From Zarea fungicola (taxonomy: Eukaryota > Ascomycota > Sordariomycetes > Hypocreales > Cordycipitaceae): DNA of 64,000 nucleotides. Where the stretch lies: contig FWCC01000124.1 of NCBI GenBank assembly GCA_900169235.1, positions 372,001-436,000 of the forward strand. Reading direction: 5' to 3'. The notes beneath the pieces are model-generated. The model was not told the origin of the DNA. It saw only the letters and a program-made list of their open reading frames with translations, and searched no databases. The translations under genes were made by a program, and so were the position numbers. Shown piece after piece: positions 1 to 11,865 of the stretch (within the stretch, counting starts at the first letter, position 1; every line of letters starts with the position of its first letter).

Positions 1-3000
1 TGCAAAGTACTTCTTCAAGGCGCTTCATCGGCCGTCTTCCGACCACCAAACCCATGGCTGATGGATATTATTTATCTACTCATCGAGCTCTACCATCACG
101 CAGAGTTGAAGCTCAACCTAAAGTTTGAGATTGAAGTTTTGTGCAAGGGGCTGAGTCTCGATCATAAAAGCATCGAACCCTCTGGTGAGATCCTCAATCG
201 GCCAGCAGTGGAGGAGCCGGCTGTAGTTTTGGCACCAGAGCAACTCGAACCATTCAACGAGCTTCCATTGAATGGGCTCGTCTCCAGTGTCAGTGCTGGT
301 CTGTCCCCCCAGGCAGTGGCACCTACAATCCCCGATCTCAGCCCACTAATCACGATCCCTCCCACGAATGAGATGGTCGTTAGCACAACTAGATTACATG
401 AAATCGTTCGAAGTGCTGTCAGTCGTGCGCTGCAGGACATCATTCAGCCAGTCGTCGATCGTTCCGTCACTATTGCTGCAATTTCAACACATCAAATGAT
501 ACGGAAAGATTTTGTTGCGGAGCCAGACGAGAACCGAGTCCGCACCTCTGCCATCAACATGGTCAAGGCTACTGCTGGAAGCCTTGCGCTTGTTACGTCA
601 AAGGAGCCACTTCGAGCCAACTTGACAAACTACATGCGAAATCTTTCGAATGATCTTCCCTCCGGGCTTCCAGAGGGAACTATCATCATGTGTGTCAATT
701 CTAATCTTGACCTTGCCTGCAGCATTATCGAGCGACAGGCTGAGGAACGAGCTGTTCCTGAAATTGAGGAGCTTCTCTCTCCTGACTTGGAAGCTAGGCG
801 GCAATGGAGGGCACAGAACCCAAATGATGCCACGTACCCAGGTACCATCAATCGCTGGGCAATGACTATCCCAAATCCCTACAAGTTGTCTCCCAACATG
901 CCCGGCCTCAACCCTGAACAAATGGCCATTTACGAGGACTTTGCCCGACAGCCGCGTACCACCACAACAACATCCACGTCCGGAGCAAACCACGAGCCGT
1001 CGGCTTCCGACGCCACAAGATCGCTTGCCAATGAAGTTCTACAAGAGCCGTTCGCGAGCATGCCAAATATTCCTACCCCCGCAGAGACACCTTCGCTCCA
1101 GCAGCTAGGTTCACAGATGCAGCCCTATGGTCCACTCCAAGGCAATACGGGGACAATGTCCAACGGTAGATCTGGCAGCTTCCCTATGGAAGCGCATGGC
1201 TTGACGGAGCGATTGACTAAACTGCTGCAAGAACTGCTGCGTTCTGCAGGGGAGGCTCGCGAGGAACACTTTGCAGATCTACCACGCCCTCATCAAGTTC
1301 TTGATGTTGTTGACGCTCTTGTGCAGTTGATCATCAAGACTTCGCAAAGCTCGGAGGAATTCCCCATCTATGCTGCCGAGCAGATCACGAGCATAATTTT
1401 CCAGCAAGTTGAAGACAACCTCACTCTCGAGAGTTTGATTCACGTGATAGAAACCCTCCGCAAGATCTCTGGACCCGGATTAAACAATCGTGTTCGTGCG
1501 CTTTTTAACCAGCAGCCTGGCAGCAGTTTCCTGAGCTTGCCGCTGCTTGCTGCACTTATACGAACCGACCTCCTAGACTGGAGAAGCATTGACCTTGCTA
1601 TGTCCAAGGCCCTTGAGACTAGAAAAGAAGGGTCTCTTGAATTCCTGGAACAAATGTTTGATCTCGTCTTGCTGAATAACCGCCCCATTGCTCTGTATGC
1701 CGACTTTGTGCGTACTTTGGCGGCCGCTTGGAGCTGGATCAATGACGAGACGGACTCTGTTATTGGACAGCGACTTAAGGGCAAGCTTGTTGGCTCTGGC
1801 ATGTATCAGCCCTCCCAAAGTAACGAGGTCGAATCAAACTCCAGACAAGATCAAATGGAGTACGTCTTTGACGAATGGGTACACCTGTACAACAATCAGA
1901 ACGCGCCCGATTCCGCCGTCGAATCGTTTGTTCAACAGCTACGCGCTACGCAGGTTATTCGGAACAAGAACGATTTCTTCCTGTTTATTCGAGCCGCCCT
2001 GGATCTATCTGTTGACCGTTTCGAGCACTTGGTGCATGCCGGTGGCGATAGCTATATTATGGTAGATGCTCTTGCAAAACTCATTGGTGTTTTCGTGAGC
2101 ATGCAGCAAGACGACGATACTAGCCGCGCGTCCTTTGTCGACTCTGTCTTTGTCATTGCCACCCTGGTGCTCTATCATCACCACACACATCGGGGCGAGC
2201 ACCTTAACCAGCGGCTATTTTTCCGCCTTTTCTCCATGCTGCTGCATGAGCTTCACGGCATCTGCGACCAGCTTCCAGAGGACGAGTCTAGACAAATTAT
2301 GTTGACTGTGGCCAGCAGAATGGATGCCCTCGGTCCATTCCAGCTGCCTGGCTTTCTATTCGGCTGGTTGACTCTTCTCCAGCACCGCTCGTTCCTGCCC
2401 GTTCTGCTTTCCATTCCTGACTATGCGGGCTGGAAGCCTTTTGCCAACCTTCTTGTTCAGCTTTTACGCTGTCTCAGCGAGCAACTCAAGGCTTTTGACG
2501 TATCACACGTTGCAAAGGATCTCTACAGGAGTACCTTGAAGCTACTGATCGTTCTTCAGCATGACTTTCCTGACTTTGTTGCGGCGCATTTCATTGATCT
2601 TTGCAAGAGCATTCCGCCCCACTGCAACCAGCTCCTCAACGCCGTCCTCGCTGCTTCACCGCAGCATGGTTACAGTAAGGTGTTGATCAAGTCAAAAGGC
2701 AGTGTCCAACATGCAGAGCACGAAGAGACAAAGATCTATCCAGGAATTGTTAATGATGCGAGGGCAATCCTGCAGGATGCTGGTCTGATTGATGGCATCC
2801 AACAAGTTTTGCAGAGTGCGCCTTCCGAGGCTATCATGGCACAGGTGGTCCACAGTATGACTACAGGAGACAGACAGGAAACGGCATTTGGCAACGTAGC
2901 AATCTCTGCCAATACAGATGTTATCAACGCTGTGGTTGTTTTTATTGGTAACCATGCAGCTGAGCGCCTGTCTGAGCCTGAGTCCAGTACTATTACACTT

Positions 3001-3433
3001 AGCGGCAAGGAGCCGGAGGTTGCGGCCCTGTCCGTTCTTGTCCATGAGGTGTCTGCAGAGGCCAGATACTACCTTGTATCGAGCATGATTAACCAGCTGC
3101 GATACCCAAATGCTCATACCGAGTTCTTCAGCCAGCTCCTACTCCACATCTTTGGCAATGACCTGAATGATGCGGAAGAGATGGAGATCCGCCAAGAGAT
3201 TACAAGAGTCCTTCTTGAGAGGCTTATCGTGCTCTGGCCACAGCCATGGGGACTGGTGTACATGGTGGTTGAACTACTCAAGAACGAAAAGTACATGTTC
3301 TTTGATCTACCATTTATCAAGTCGACTCCGGAGGTATGGTTTCTTCCAATTTTTCCACTGTCTTGTACAAATTACTAACTGGCATACTCTGCAGGTGGCC
3401 GAACGATTTGGTAACATCCTTCAGCGGGTCTAG
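1..3433 (+). CDS. NOT1: CCR4-NOT complex scaffold subunit NOT1, C-terminal part (5' truncated by window edge)
   Basis: This is the C-terminal part of the large scaffold of the CCR4-NOT deadenylase, which binds CAF1/CCR4 and NOT2/NOT3/5 and controls mRNA decay. The beginning lies outside the window. The first residues match the end of the MIF4G/CAF1-binding region (a KYFFKALHRP-type motif, then LNLKFEIEVLCKGL). A DUF3819-like helical block follows (LHEIVRSAVSRALQDI...), then a low-complexity linker and the long helical NOT1 C-terminal domain. An intron at 3334-3394 (GTATGG donor, ACTAAC branch site, GCAG acceptor) joins to a last exon at 3395-3433 ending in GNILQRV-stop; without splicing the frame runs into a non-conserved tail. 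Near the window start the frame is broken: codons at 2-49 read in a different frame from those at 49 onward, as if one A were missing from the AAA at 48-50. The ATG at 61 is internal, not the start. Confidence 0.93.
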
Positions 3434-3811
3434 GAGACCGCAGAAGGGTTTAGAAAACGCTTAGCTGAAGCAGCTGGCACGATGTTTGACAAAAAGACGC
3501 ATGCGCAGCGTCCACTTGCATGATGAGAATTATTAAAGAGATGGCGACGATGGGCCGGGGATTTTTAACGTTGCATGGCAGACTTGGAAATAATGGGAAT
3601 ACCGTAGCAGACGAAAACCCAAGTTTATTTTCTACATTGGGGGATGTAGAAAGCTGGGATCATCTGACGAAGTTTCATGTACTAGGTTTAATGCATCAAT
3701 GTATTATAGGGCAGTCTTACGTTGTTTGAGATAATACCACGGCGCAAAAAGTTGTTTTTTATGGACACTGCAGCTCTATCTTTCTTTTTAAATCTTTGTG
3801 TGACGTGGCTT
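3434..3811. other. Intergenic, convergent 3' flanks of NOT1 and the PhzF-like gene
   Basis: These 378 bp separate two genes that point towards each other. I see no coding signal, only T/A-rich 3' flank sequence. Confidence 0.7.
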
Positions 3812-4774
3812 TTAGACAATCAATGTGCCCTTCATAATCTTGACAGCCTTGCCAGAAAGGTGAACCTGGTCAATTGCGGCGTCCTTGATGGTGATGTCGA
3901 CCACGATATTGCTCTCCCTGCCCATCTCGACACCCTGCGTCAGCTCATACCTGCGCCTGGGCGAAGTCTGCTCGCCGAGCTGCTGGCTCAGATAGCAGCA
4001 CAGCGCCGACGACGCGGAGCCCGTGGCGGGATCCTCGCACAGGGCGTCAATCATGCGCGTGCGCAGCGTCACCACCTCGACGCCATCGTCCGCCGCGGGC
4101 GCCCGCGCACCGGTGCGGACAAAGTAGAAGCGGCAGCAGAGACCCGTGTTCCACCCTCCTTCCTCTCCATCTTCTCCGTCCAGCAGCGCCGCCACGGGGC
4201 CCGTGAAGCTCGAGCCGGTCGCCTGCGCGAGGGCGTCGAGCGAGTCGAGCTCGACGAGGATAAAGGTCATGCCCTTGACGATGCTGTACACGGGCGCCGC
4301 CAGCTCCGCGGCGCGCAGCGCGGGCACCTCGGACAGGCCGGCGTGGTAGGACGCGGGGAGGTCGCGGAGGCGCTTGGCGTGCAGCCGGACGTTGTGCGGG
4401 ATGGCGGCGCGCGCGGCACGGGGTCCGGTGCTGGACACGGGGATCGGGCCGGCCTTGGTGACGATGGTGTCAACCACGCTGCCGCCACCGCCGCCGTTCA
4501 GCAGGGACACGGCGGCGCCAATGGTCGGATGCCCAGCAAAGGGAATCTCGGCATTGGTGACAAAGATGTCGACGGAGCGGGAAGTCGCCGTGCTGGGGTC
4601 GGCGGCCTCGTGGATGAAGATTGTCTCTGAGAGGTTGAATTCGGCGGCAATGGCCTGTTTCTGCGCCTGTGTAGGCTTGGCGGGTAGATTGGCGGGGATG
4701 GTGACGACGGCGAGGGGGTTGCCGCGGTAACGGGTCTCGGTGAAGACGTCGTATGTTTCAAAAGGGAGCTCCAT
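3812..4774 (-). CDS. PhzF family (phenazine biosynthesis-like) protein
   Basis: A 320-residue intronless protein of the PhzF/diaminopimelate-epimerase-fold superfamily, with the usual length for the family. Hallmarks are visible. The N-terminus reads FETYDVFTETRYRGNPLAVV. The LSETIF segment carries the glutamate that acts as general acid/base in characterised PhzF. FAGHPTIGAA and the late EDPATGSA motif line the active-site cleft between the two similar lobes. Known members are isomerases or of unknown substrate; phenazine synthesis in a fungus should not be assumed, because no phz genes are nearby. The start at 4774 gives the conserved N-terminus directly. It is convergent with NOT1, and its upstream region is long (about 5 kb to the next gene). 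The coding sequence is very GC-rich at third positions, which produces long spurious antisense frames. Confidence 0.9.
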   Translation of the reverse strand: MELPFETYDVFTETRYRGNPLAVVTIPANLPAKPTQAQKQAIAAEFNLSETIFIHEAADPSTATSRSVDIFVTNAEIPFAGHPTIGAAVSLLNGGGGGSVVDTIVTKAGPIPVSSTGPRAARAAIPHNVRLHAKRLRDLPASYHAGLSEVPALRAAELAAPVYSIVKGMTFILVELDSLDALAQATGSSFTGPVAALLDGEDGEEGGWNTGLCCRFYFVRTGARAPAADDGVEVVTLRTRMIDALCEDPATGSASSALCCYLSQQLGEQTSPRRRYELTQGVEMGRESNIVVDITIKDAAIDQVHLSGKAVKIMKGTLIV

Positions 4775-7700
4775 GGTTGCTTTTATGCTCTTTTATGGCA
4801 AATGAAGCTGTTGTGAGGGGAGGATGGTGTGTATGGTTGATGCCGATGAGGTGCTGGGGAAGCCGGAGCGGGGTGCGGTGGTTACGTGACAACGAGTGAG
4901 TTGGATAAGACAGCTTTGGTTCAAATGGAAGTAGAGATGGCACAGATATATTTATCAAAGCTGTCTTACAAAGATGTGGGAAATAATCAAGAGGTCTTTG
5001 TGCATTTCGAGTTTCTTATTTTTATGTCCTTGTTTGAATCCAAGTGACTCGACTTGACTCCGGCCGGTCTCCGGCGCCCTGGGCTTGACACGTCAAAGTG
5101 GGCAGCAGCAACCGGCACCTGTGTAAGTCACGTAATGGCAACGAACAGACATGACGTGTAATGACGTGAATTCCTGACGCAAACGCAAGGTAAATTATTT
5201 GGAGTGTAAAAGGGAAGCCGCGGCTCAAATCCCTCCCAACCGGTCCGGTTGCGTTGAAACCAACAAAATGCTATATCAAAGAACCAGAAAGACGGAGTGT
5301 AGATGCAGATACATTTAGCAGATTCTTTTCTTCATTTAATTATTGAATAATTTTCTATTACATTCTATATCGTTTTAAACGTAACGAAAGTACACATTGG
5401 GTAGGCTTCATCCATTCTCGACGCAAGATGTCCAATCCAGTATGATCCAAACCCAAAAGATCACACTGTTGATATCAGTATGGTTTCGAGAAAGAAAACA
5501 TTCCTGCAGATGAGGGTTTCTTAACAGTATTATTTTATTCTGGTCAGCTGTAGACAGCATGCTCGTAGCTCAAGACCGGTGACGGCTGACATGAATGCCC
5601 GACAATCGATTATTTGGCATCAACTACAATACTGGTCATGTATGAAACATGTTCATACGACGTTTTACATGCACGGATGCTTGTGCAATTCAGTCCCAAT
5701 TGCAACTACCTTGGTAGTATATGCGCAAGGCGTATGCGAGTCTATTCTGCCTACGGACCAAGGTCAGCAATCCAACGTGTTTACCTTGTAGCAGACAGGT
5801 GGTTCTATTTATAATCTAAATTGAGTTTGTTGCCTCCAGTGCAAATTTTCTCGACGATTCCAGTTTTTGGAGAAGTTGGTCGGCAGCAACAAACGTCGAG
5901 TCAAGGGGTAGGAAGATGCTACTAGTCGTGGTCCTCTGCTGTATCTACATATACGTACGTCGTAAGAAGGCGTCGCAAGATGATGGATGTGCGATTCCTG
6001 AACAATCTAACCGGAAGTAGAATCCCGGGAAGCCAAAGCTCTCCACCTACAGTGACATCTTGCAGCTCAATAGCATAATAAGTTGGCTAGACGCTACATT
6101 AGGGTAGATCGTTGTCGCTCAGAGGATTGCCAATGCCGGCGAGGAGAAGCCAAAGCAACCTCAACGCTAGTGCTCTAGCAACTACAACAGCAGGAACTTG
6201 GAGTGGGGATTTAAAGGAGGGTTAGTCAATCTGACTTGAAGGTTTTAATTTATGGACGCACTCGCTGTTGATCGGGTATCATGGCTCACTCAGTAGCGGT
6301 TGTACGGGAACGGTGAGTCAGGTATCAGTCACCCTCTAGCACCTGCGCCCGCCACCATGAGCCAGAGACGATACTACTACGTCTTTTTCTTTTCTATTCT
6401 CTGAAGGTCGACGACAGTTTCTTCTATTAACGTGATGTAAGCCCGCAACCTTAAATTGCTTCGCGGCGGGCCTAGAAGAGAGGGGGTTGGTTGTTTGGGT
6501 TGAGCAGCCGGCAGTGAGCTTAGCCAAAGTTTATCGGTTGCCGGCATGCATCTAGTACAGAGCGAGGAAGTCATGGAACATTTTTCTACTATTTCAAGCA
6601 TTTTGGTCTTCACAAAGCACTGGCGCCTGGATAATGCGAATAGCTTGACAAAAATCATAACAAACTCATATTCATTTTAACAATCGAACACCACATGGGA
6701 AAGGGGCATAATCGGGGCGTTGAGGAAGCTCTCCACGGCCCCCATTCAATCCTCGTTCCTGTGCACGCTTTTATTGGAACTTCTCCATAGAGTATTGTTA
6801 GTAGTTCTTATTAGTTGGCGAATATTATGGCGTGCGGAGCCTTTTCGTCACTGTTGGCAACAGAGACAGTTCCACTGGACCGCTGGCGAGAACAAATTGA
6901 GGGTCCTTCAGATAAGCCGCGAAATTGCAGTCTCATAGTCAGTCATGTTTACTTTAGGTTAGTCGACGGCAGTATGTAGGAAGACTCTAAAGTGGAAAGG
7001 GGTGATAATGAGCTCTGAGGTTGGCTTCAAAATGGCTTGCAAGCCGCGGGCGAGGCCATCAGAGCGACGCGGTTCGATCGGGGCGGTTCGTCGGGTTGGA
7101 CCCTTCGATAATAAAAGGGTTTGGTATCTCAAATCTACTCAGCCAAGGGGCATGTTCGGCTTACTGGTAGATGGCAAGGCAAGTGGCGTGCAAGAACGAG
7201 ATGGGGCGAAAAGGGTCGGCGGCGTGTGGCTAGATGGGTGCCAGATTGGGCAAGGAACCACGCCGTTGCCCCGTTCCTGGGCTTTTTGGGTCTAAGCTTC
7301 CGAATAAAAGCTGGCTGTTCTTCCGAAGAAGGCGTGTGGCAGAGCCGCATCGCGGACCACCCCGACAAGAGCGTCATTGTTGAGCGCTACAAGGCGCAGG
7401 TCCAATGCCAAGAGGTAATTGCCGAGCTGTTGTGGAGGGTTGCGATGAAATTGGCTAGCTACTTGTGTGCTTGTATTGTGTTGAACTTGGGCAAAAGTCG
7501 TAAGTGATGCGGAGAAGCTGAGATGTAAGCCTGTTCCGACCCAGGGTGGTTGTGTACGAAGTTGTCCATAGTGTGTATGCAATCACCAGTCAACGAGAGA
7601 GGGTGTAAAGACAACAGATAGCCAGCGTCTACTCCGTCCGTACACCCGAGGCATTTGTTATTGGAAGCTGACTTGAAAGAGTGGCAAAATGGCCAGCGCC

Positions 7701-9312
7701 AGACTGCTTGCCAAAAAAAAAAAGCTGTCGAACTAGCTTGAGGCAATTGTGGGTAGGGATATGATTTTTTTCCCTTTCTTGGAGAAGAGAGGGGTCTTTG
7801 ATGTCACGACTCGTACGCCGCCGCTGCAGCCGACAGTGCATCTGGGTGTCTTGCAGCTCGACTCGACTTTGTTGCACAGGGGATCCAGTTTTTAAGTAGG
7901 TTGGTATTTAGGTCATTGTGTACATGGAAAGCAATGCATGATGCAAGCCGGCTCCAAGCATTGACGTGTTACACGAGTGCCAGCACCAAGAGAACTGCAC
8001 ACCGACCCGTTTGTACATGTATAAGAGCGGGTGTTGGGGTCGCTGGGGTCAGTCGGCCCAAAATTCTAAATTGCCCATGTCAGATGGCCAACTGAAAGCG
8101 AACACGACAGAGTAATGCAAATTATCTGTATTAGATAGTACATCATAACAAGCGACACAGGCCGCGTCGTGTAAAAGTGAGGGCAGTAGGTCGGTCACCG
8201 AGCGATGACGGGCAGGAAATAGACATCCAACTATTGGCCACGGGAGGGAAAGAGGGACATCCCCAAAGAAGAAGGCGTGAGCGGAGCAGGCGGGCACCGG
8301 CTTGGGGGGAAATTGAATGAAGAAAAGTAACAAGCCAAATAGTGAAATAAATGAGGTGCATGAGGTGCATGAGAGTGTGGACGAGGGAGAAATCCTGGAG
8401 CGGCCGATGGACAAAAGGTGGGTTTTGCGAGGATATTATTTTAATTATTTTTGGGGCAGCCAAGTTGGTCGCTCTTGCCAGCAGTGATACGTTGAACTGC
8501 TCCGTACCTCTTACCACATACTAAAACACAGACCGACAGCCCAGTGAGCCCACTGTTGTACCAGTAAAAGCCGAGCAATGCCCACGGATGACGATACCAA
8601 GGACCCCTGAATCGTTGCCCATACGGGTGTATACGGATTGCCAAGCTGGAAAGAAAAAAAAATAAAGAAAGTCAACACTCAATTGCCATATTCAGACAGA
8701 CTGCGGAAATATGTCTCCTTGTTTGCTTTGCTATATTTTCTCTCTTCCCAGGGCAATTGGTGGCGGTCTATATTACTCCAGCATGTAATATAATCTAGGC
8801 CCGGCTTGCTGTGGCGGGCGCCAACCGTAGCAAGCTGCAAGTAAGAGAAAGTACCGGTGCGCTGCGTTAGTGTGGCAGTAGTACTTGGACCCTGGCGATG
8901 CCCTGCAAGCCTGCTTCTCCGAGGCTGAGTGGGGAAGAGTACAAGGTATGAATTGTGGGCGGTGAGCTTTTTTTTCCTTTTCGTTTCTTTTTTTTTTATT
9001 CATCAATTAACTGCCTTGGCCACTTCCCCAAACTTGTTGCTGCAACAAGGGGTCACTGGCCCTAGGCAGTTTGTTACACGAGTGACGATAGTAGGAGTAG
9101 TGTTTTCACGGACGGACGGTTGACTCATTGGCTAAATGAATATATGAGGATTTTTTACTTTTATTTGTTTATTTGATGACTTAATTATTTTCAAGCGTGT
9201 GCGTGTGTGTTTGCTTTATATTGTAAACGCTATTGATTGTAAACGCCCGCACCTTACACTGTTTGCCAGCTGCTGCCACCTGCTCCCACCCGCAGCCAGC
9301 TGCAGGTCTGGA
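4775..9312. other. Long gene-poor intergenic region
   Basis: About 4.5 kb between the PhzF-like gene and the leader of the GDS1-like gene. Open frames are short (at most about 128 codons), overlap on both strands and show no recognisable motif or codon bias. The first few hundred bases are the promoter of the minus-strand PhzF gene. No tRNA, repeat family or transposon was recognised. Confidence 0.55.
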
Positions 9313-9563
9313 ATGCGTTGGTTGGCTCCCTTGCAGTCTTTCCCTGTCTGGCAACGAAACAGCCATAGTCGGTCGGCACTTGGCCCGTGCTCTGGACTGA
9401 CGTTCTAGCGGCTCCGCTTCGGCACCCAGTATCTAAGTGCCGTCCAATAGGAAGTTTGCAGAAAAAAAAAAAGTTCAAAAGCTCTCGTGCTGTGTCGCCT
9501 TCTTGCCCCACTCCCGGTGCTAATCGCCTGAGCTCCTTCCGCCAAAGACCAAGGACCCAAGGC

Positions 9564-9600
9564 AAAAAAAAAAAAAAAANNAAAAAAAAAAAAAAAAAAA
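9564..9600. repeat. Poly-A homopolymer with two-base N gap
   Basis: Sixteen A, two N (9580-9581), then nineteen A. The real length is unresolved; this is an assembly join or a sequencing limit at a homopolymer. Confidence 0.9.
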
Positions 9601-9893
9601 GGTGTAGCACTCTAGACAACCCGCCGAAACCAATCCCGCGCCCCCTTCCCTTGCCTCTCTCCAGGCATCACCCCCCCCCTCGACTGTCTCCAAAACATTT
9701 CACAACATCAACAGTTACTCTGGATCCGTCTGGTAGATTGATTGTTATTCTCCCAGTCGATTTGTGTTGGTCCTCTTGAACTAACTATTACATTACCAAC
9801 CTTTTTTTATTTTAAACTTCACCCTGCCTCCCGAGATATCCACACCCAAGGCACCCTTTCCACATCCGTCGTACAAGTCCAAACATCCCTCCC

Positions 9894-9935
9894 ATGCAAC
9901 GACTCCCCCTTCTTCCAGATTGCCGACAGCGTTGA
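9894..9935 (+). promoter_or_regulatory. Upstream ORF (13 codons plus stop) in the GDS1-like leader
   Basis: This is the only upstream ATG in the ATG-poor leader. It opens a 13-codon frame ending in TGA, 113 bp before the main start. It could tune translation of the downstream gene if it lies in the mRNA. That is inference, because no transcript start is known. Confidence 0.35.
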
Positions 9936-10048
9936 TATCGATACAATAACAAACTCTCGCCAAAACATACAAACCCCTGTCCTCCCCCTCTTATACATTA
10001 CTCTTCGCGACATCGCAAACAACATCAACATCCTCCATATTCGTCGCC

Positions 10049-11293
10049 ATGCCTTACAACACACGGCGCAAGTCCCTGTCGCTGCCTAGCCTGGGTATTC
10101 ACATTCCCATGACGCATGCTGCCCGTGCTGCCGCCTCGGCCGCCGCCGCTTCCAAATCCTCTGCTCGCCCTTCGACCTCTCCCTCTACCTCTTCCACCGA
10201 GCCCTCCGAGTCACATCCTAGCAAGCGGTTGAAGCGTTCGCACTCTGGCCCGGCTCCCGTCGAGGCGATTGAACAAACGCCGCCTCCTTCCCCAACCGTC
10301 GCCGACAGCATTGAGATGACAGACGCCGACTCCGCCACAAAGATTGACCTCGCCAGTGTAAACGACGACATTGTCGAGGCTGTCATTGTGCAGCTACAGA
10401 CAACGGCCAACCGCCCTCATCTCGTCAAAGACCTCGCCGTCATTCTTGGTCAAACCCTTACCTCCGTTCAGCAGTAAGCCTGGCCCCTCCCTTCCCCTTC
10501 CCCTCCCATCGTCATTTCACCATCTCCATACACAGTATTGCTAACTCCCCAAACTAGATCTGCCAATCCCTGTGCAATCATCTCCTCTCGCCTCTCTTCA
10601 TACCTAAAACGCACAACCTGGACCTCGTCTGCTCCCTGCCCGCTGGCCAAGGAGCTTGAGAATGTTCACCCCCGTCGCACCTACTTCTTCCTCACTACCC
10701 AACCTCGCCAGGAGATCCCTGACCCCAGCATTGTACAGCCCATCATCTCGGCTGCTATCGTTACACCGTCAGTCTCGCTTACCGACGACTCTGGCTCTGA
10801 TGCCGAAGGTCGCCGCCGTGAGCTCAGCCCTTCCCCCGAAGTAGACCTCGATCCTCAAGAGTTTGAGGACACCTTCGACCTTTTTCTCCCTCGCGCCCCT
10901 CGCGCTCCTGCTGGCTCCTTCTCATCGCGCCGCACTAGAACCGCTCGCGACTTTCGCCACGACTCCCCTCCCCTAGAAAAGGATGAGCGCGAGTTTACCC
11001 ACACTGCCGATACTCTTCTCAAGCGCAAACTGAGCGAGGATAAGCCCGTCGTGGTTGATGCCTCTGACCGTGTTATCCTAGCCGATTATGGCTTCCGTGA
11101 CGATATGTGGTTCGGCGACAACCGCGCCACTGCTTCTACTTCCTTCCTCGCCAGCCCTGCCATGAAGCCCACAACGGCCCCCTTTGGCCGAAAAGATGAA
11201 GAGTCTGACACCTGGCTGCGACTATTTGAGGGAGACCTGGGAGCTGAGAGTATCGAGATTGATGAGCTCGATGGTCTCTTGGACTCCTACTAA
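10049..11293 (+). CDS. GDS1-like winged-helix domain protein
   Basis: Two exons (10049-10473 and 10558-11293) joined over an 84-nt intron with GTAAGC donor, CTAAC branch site and TAG acceptor give 386 residues. The N-terminal third is Ser/Pro/Ala-rich with a basic KRLKRS patch, a possible nuclear localisation signal. Residues about 111-195 form a compact predicted winged-helix region (DIVEAVIVQLQTT ... PRRTYFFLTT), which I match to the Gds1-type winged helix of fungi; the intron splits it. The C-terminal half is acidic and Ser/Pro-rich, without further domains, and ends with an acidic EIDELDGLLDSY-type tail. The yeast namesake GDS1 is a nuclear protein linked genetically to respiratory growth. 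A regulatory DNA-binding role is therefore plausible but inferred. The start is the first ATG after an ATG-poor leader. Confidence 0.8.
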
Positions 11294-11865
11294 GTCCACT
11301 CGGCTCGACTCCCCCCCAATATTCGAATAATTTGTACGATGATGTGTATGAGCTGTGCTTTGGCAAATCATCTCTGGGGGGCAAGACCCCTTTGTTTTCT
11401 TCGACTTGTACAAATTTCTATACTCACATCTCCGCGATATAACGAAGCCATTTGCGGATATGTACGATACATGTAGATACGATTGCCATTGGGCAATAAA
11501 GGTTGGAATTGTCTCAGACTGGAATATGACAATGGATTGGGGTTACGGAAAATGGTTTCTTGATATCTTTTGCTTTTGACTACAGAGTGGCGTTTGGATC
11601 TTGCCTTGAGGTTTTTTTTAGCGATTTTACACAAAAGAATTTAAAATCTCCTTTTCTTACTTGATGATTTACCTTGTAACAACCCGATTCAATATGGTGG
11701 AACCTCCATGGTTGTGTGTAGTTAGTATTGTATTGTACAGGCCTTGGTCTTGCATCTCCGTGCGTCGTCTTGCATGAGCCAAAAATGGGTATTTTACACA
11801 AGCCCTCTACCGACGAGGTCTCTACTTTTTTACTTCATCATGGATAGATGGATAGCCCATATTCT
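11294..11865. other. Intergenic, convergent 3' flanks
   Basis: 572 bp between the convergent GDS1-like and OMS1-like genes. The sequence is A/T-rich and no coding signal was seen. Confidence 0.65.

Larger units (their letters stand above)
9313..10048 (+). promoter_or_regulatory. Probable 5' leader and promoter of the GDS1-like gene, ATG-poor and pyrimidine-rich
   Basis: In 736 bp upstream of the GDS1-like start there is only one ATG on the + strand (9894), where about ten would be expected by chance. The last 450 bp are C/T-rich, as is common for fungal transcription start regions and 5' leaders. I infer that much of it is transcribed. It contains a poly-A tract interrupted by two Ns. Confidence 0.45.

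Noticed and set aside
3722..4630. 302-codon + strand open frame opposite the PhzF-like gene
   Set aside because: It is the antisense shadow of a very GC3-rich gene. Its product is Arg/Gly/Ala-rich with no family motif, whereas the minus-strand frame has clear PhzF hallmarks.
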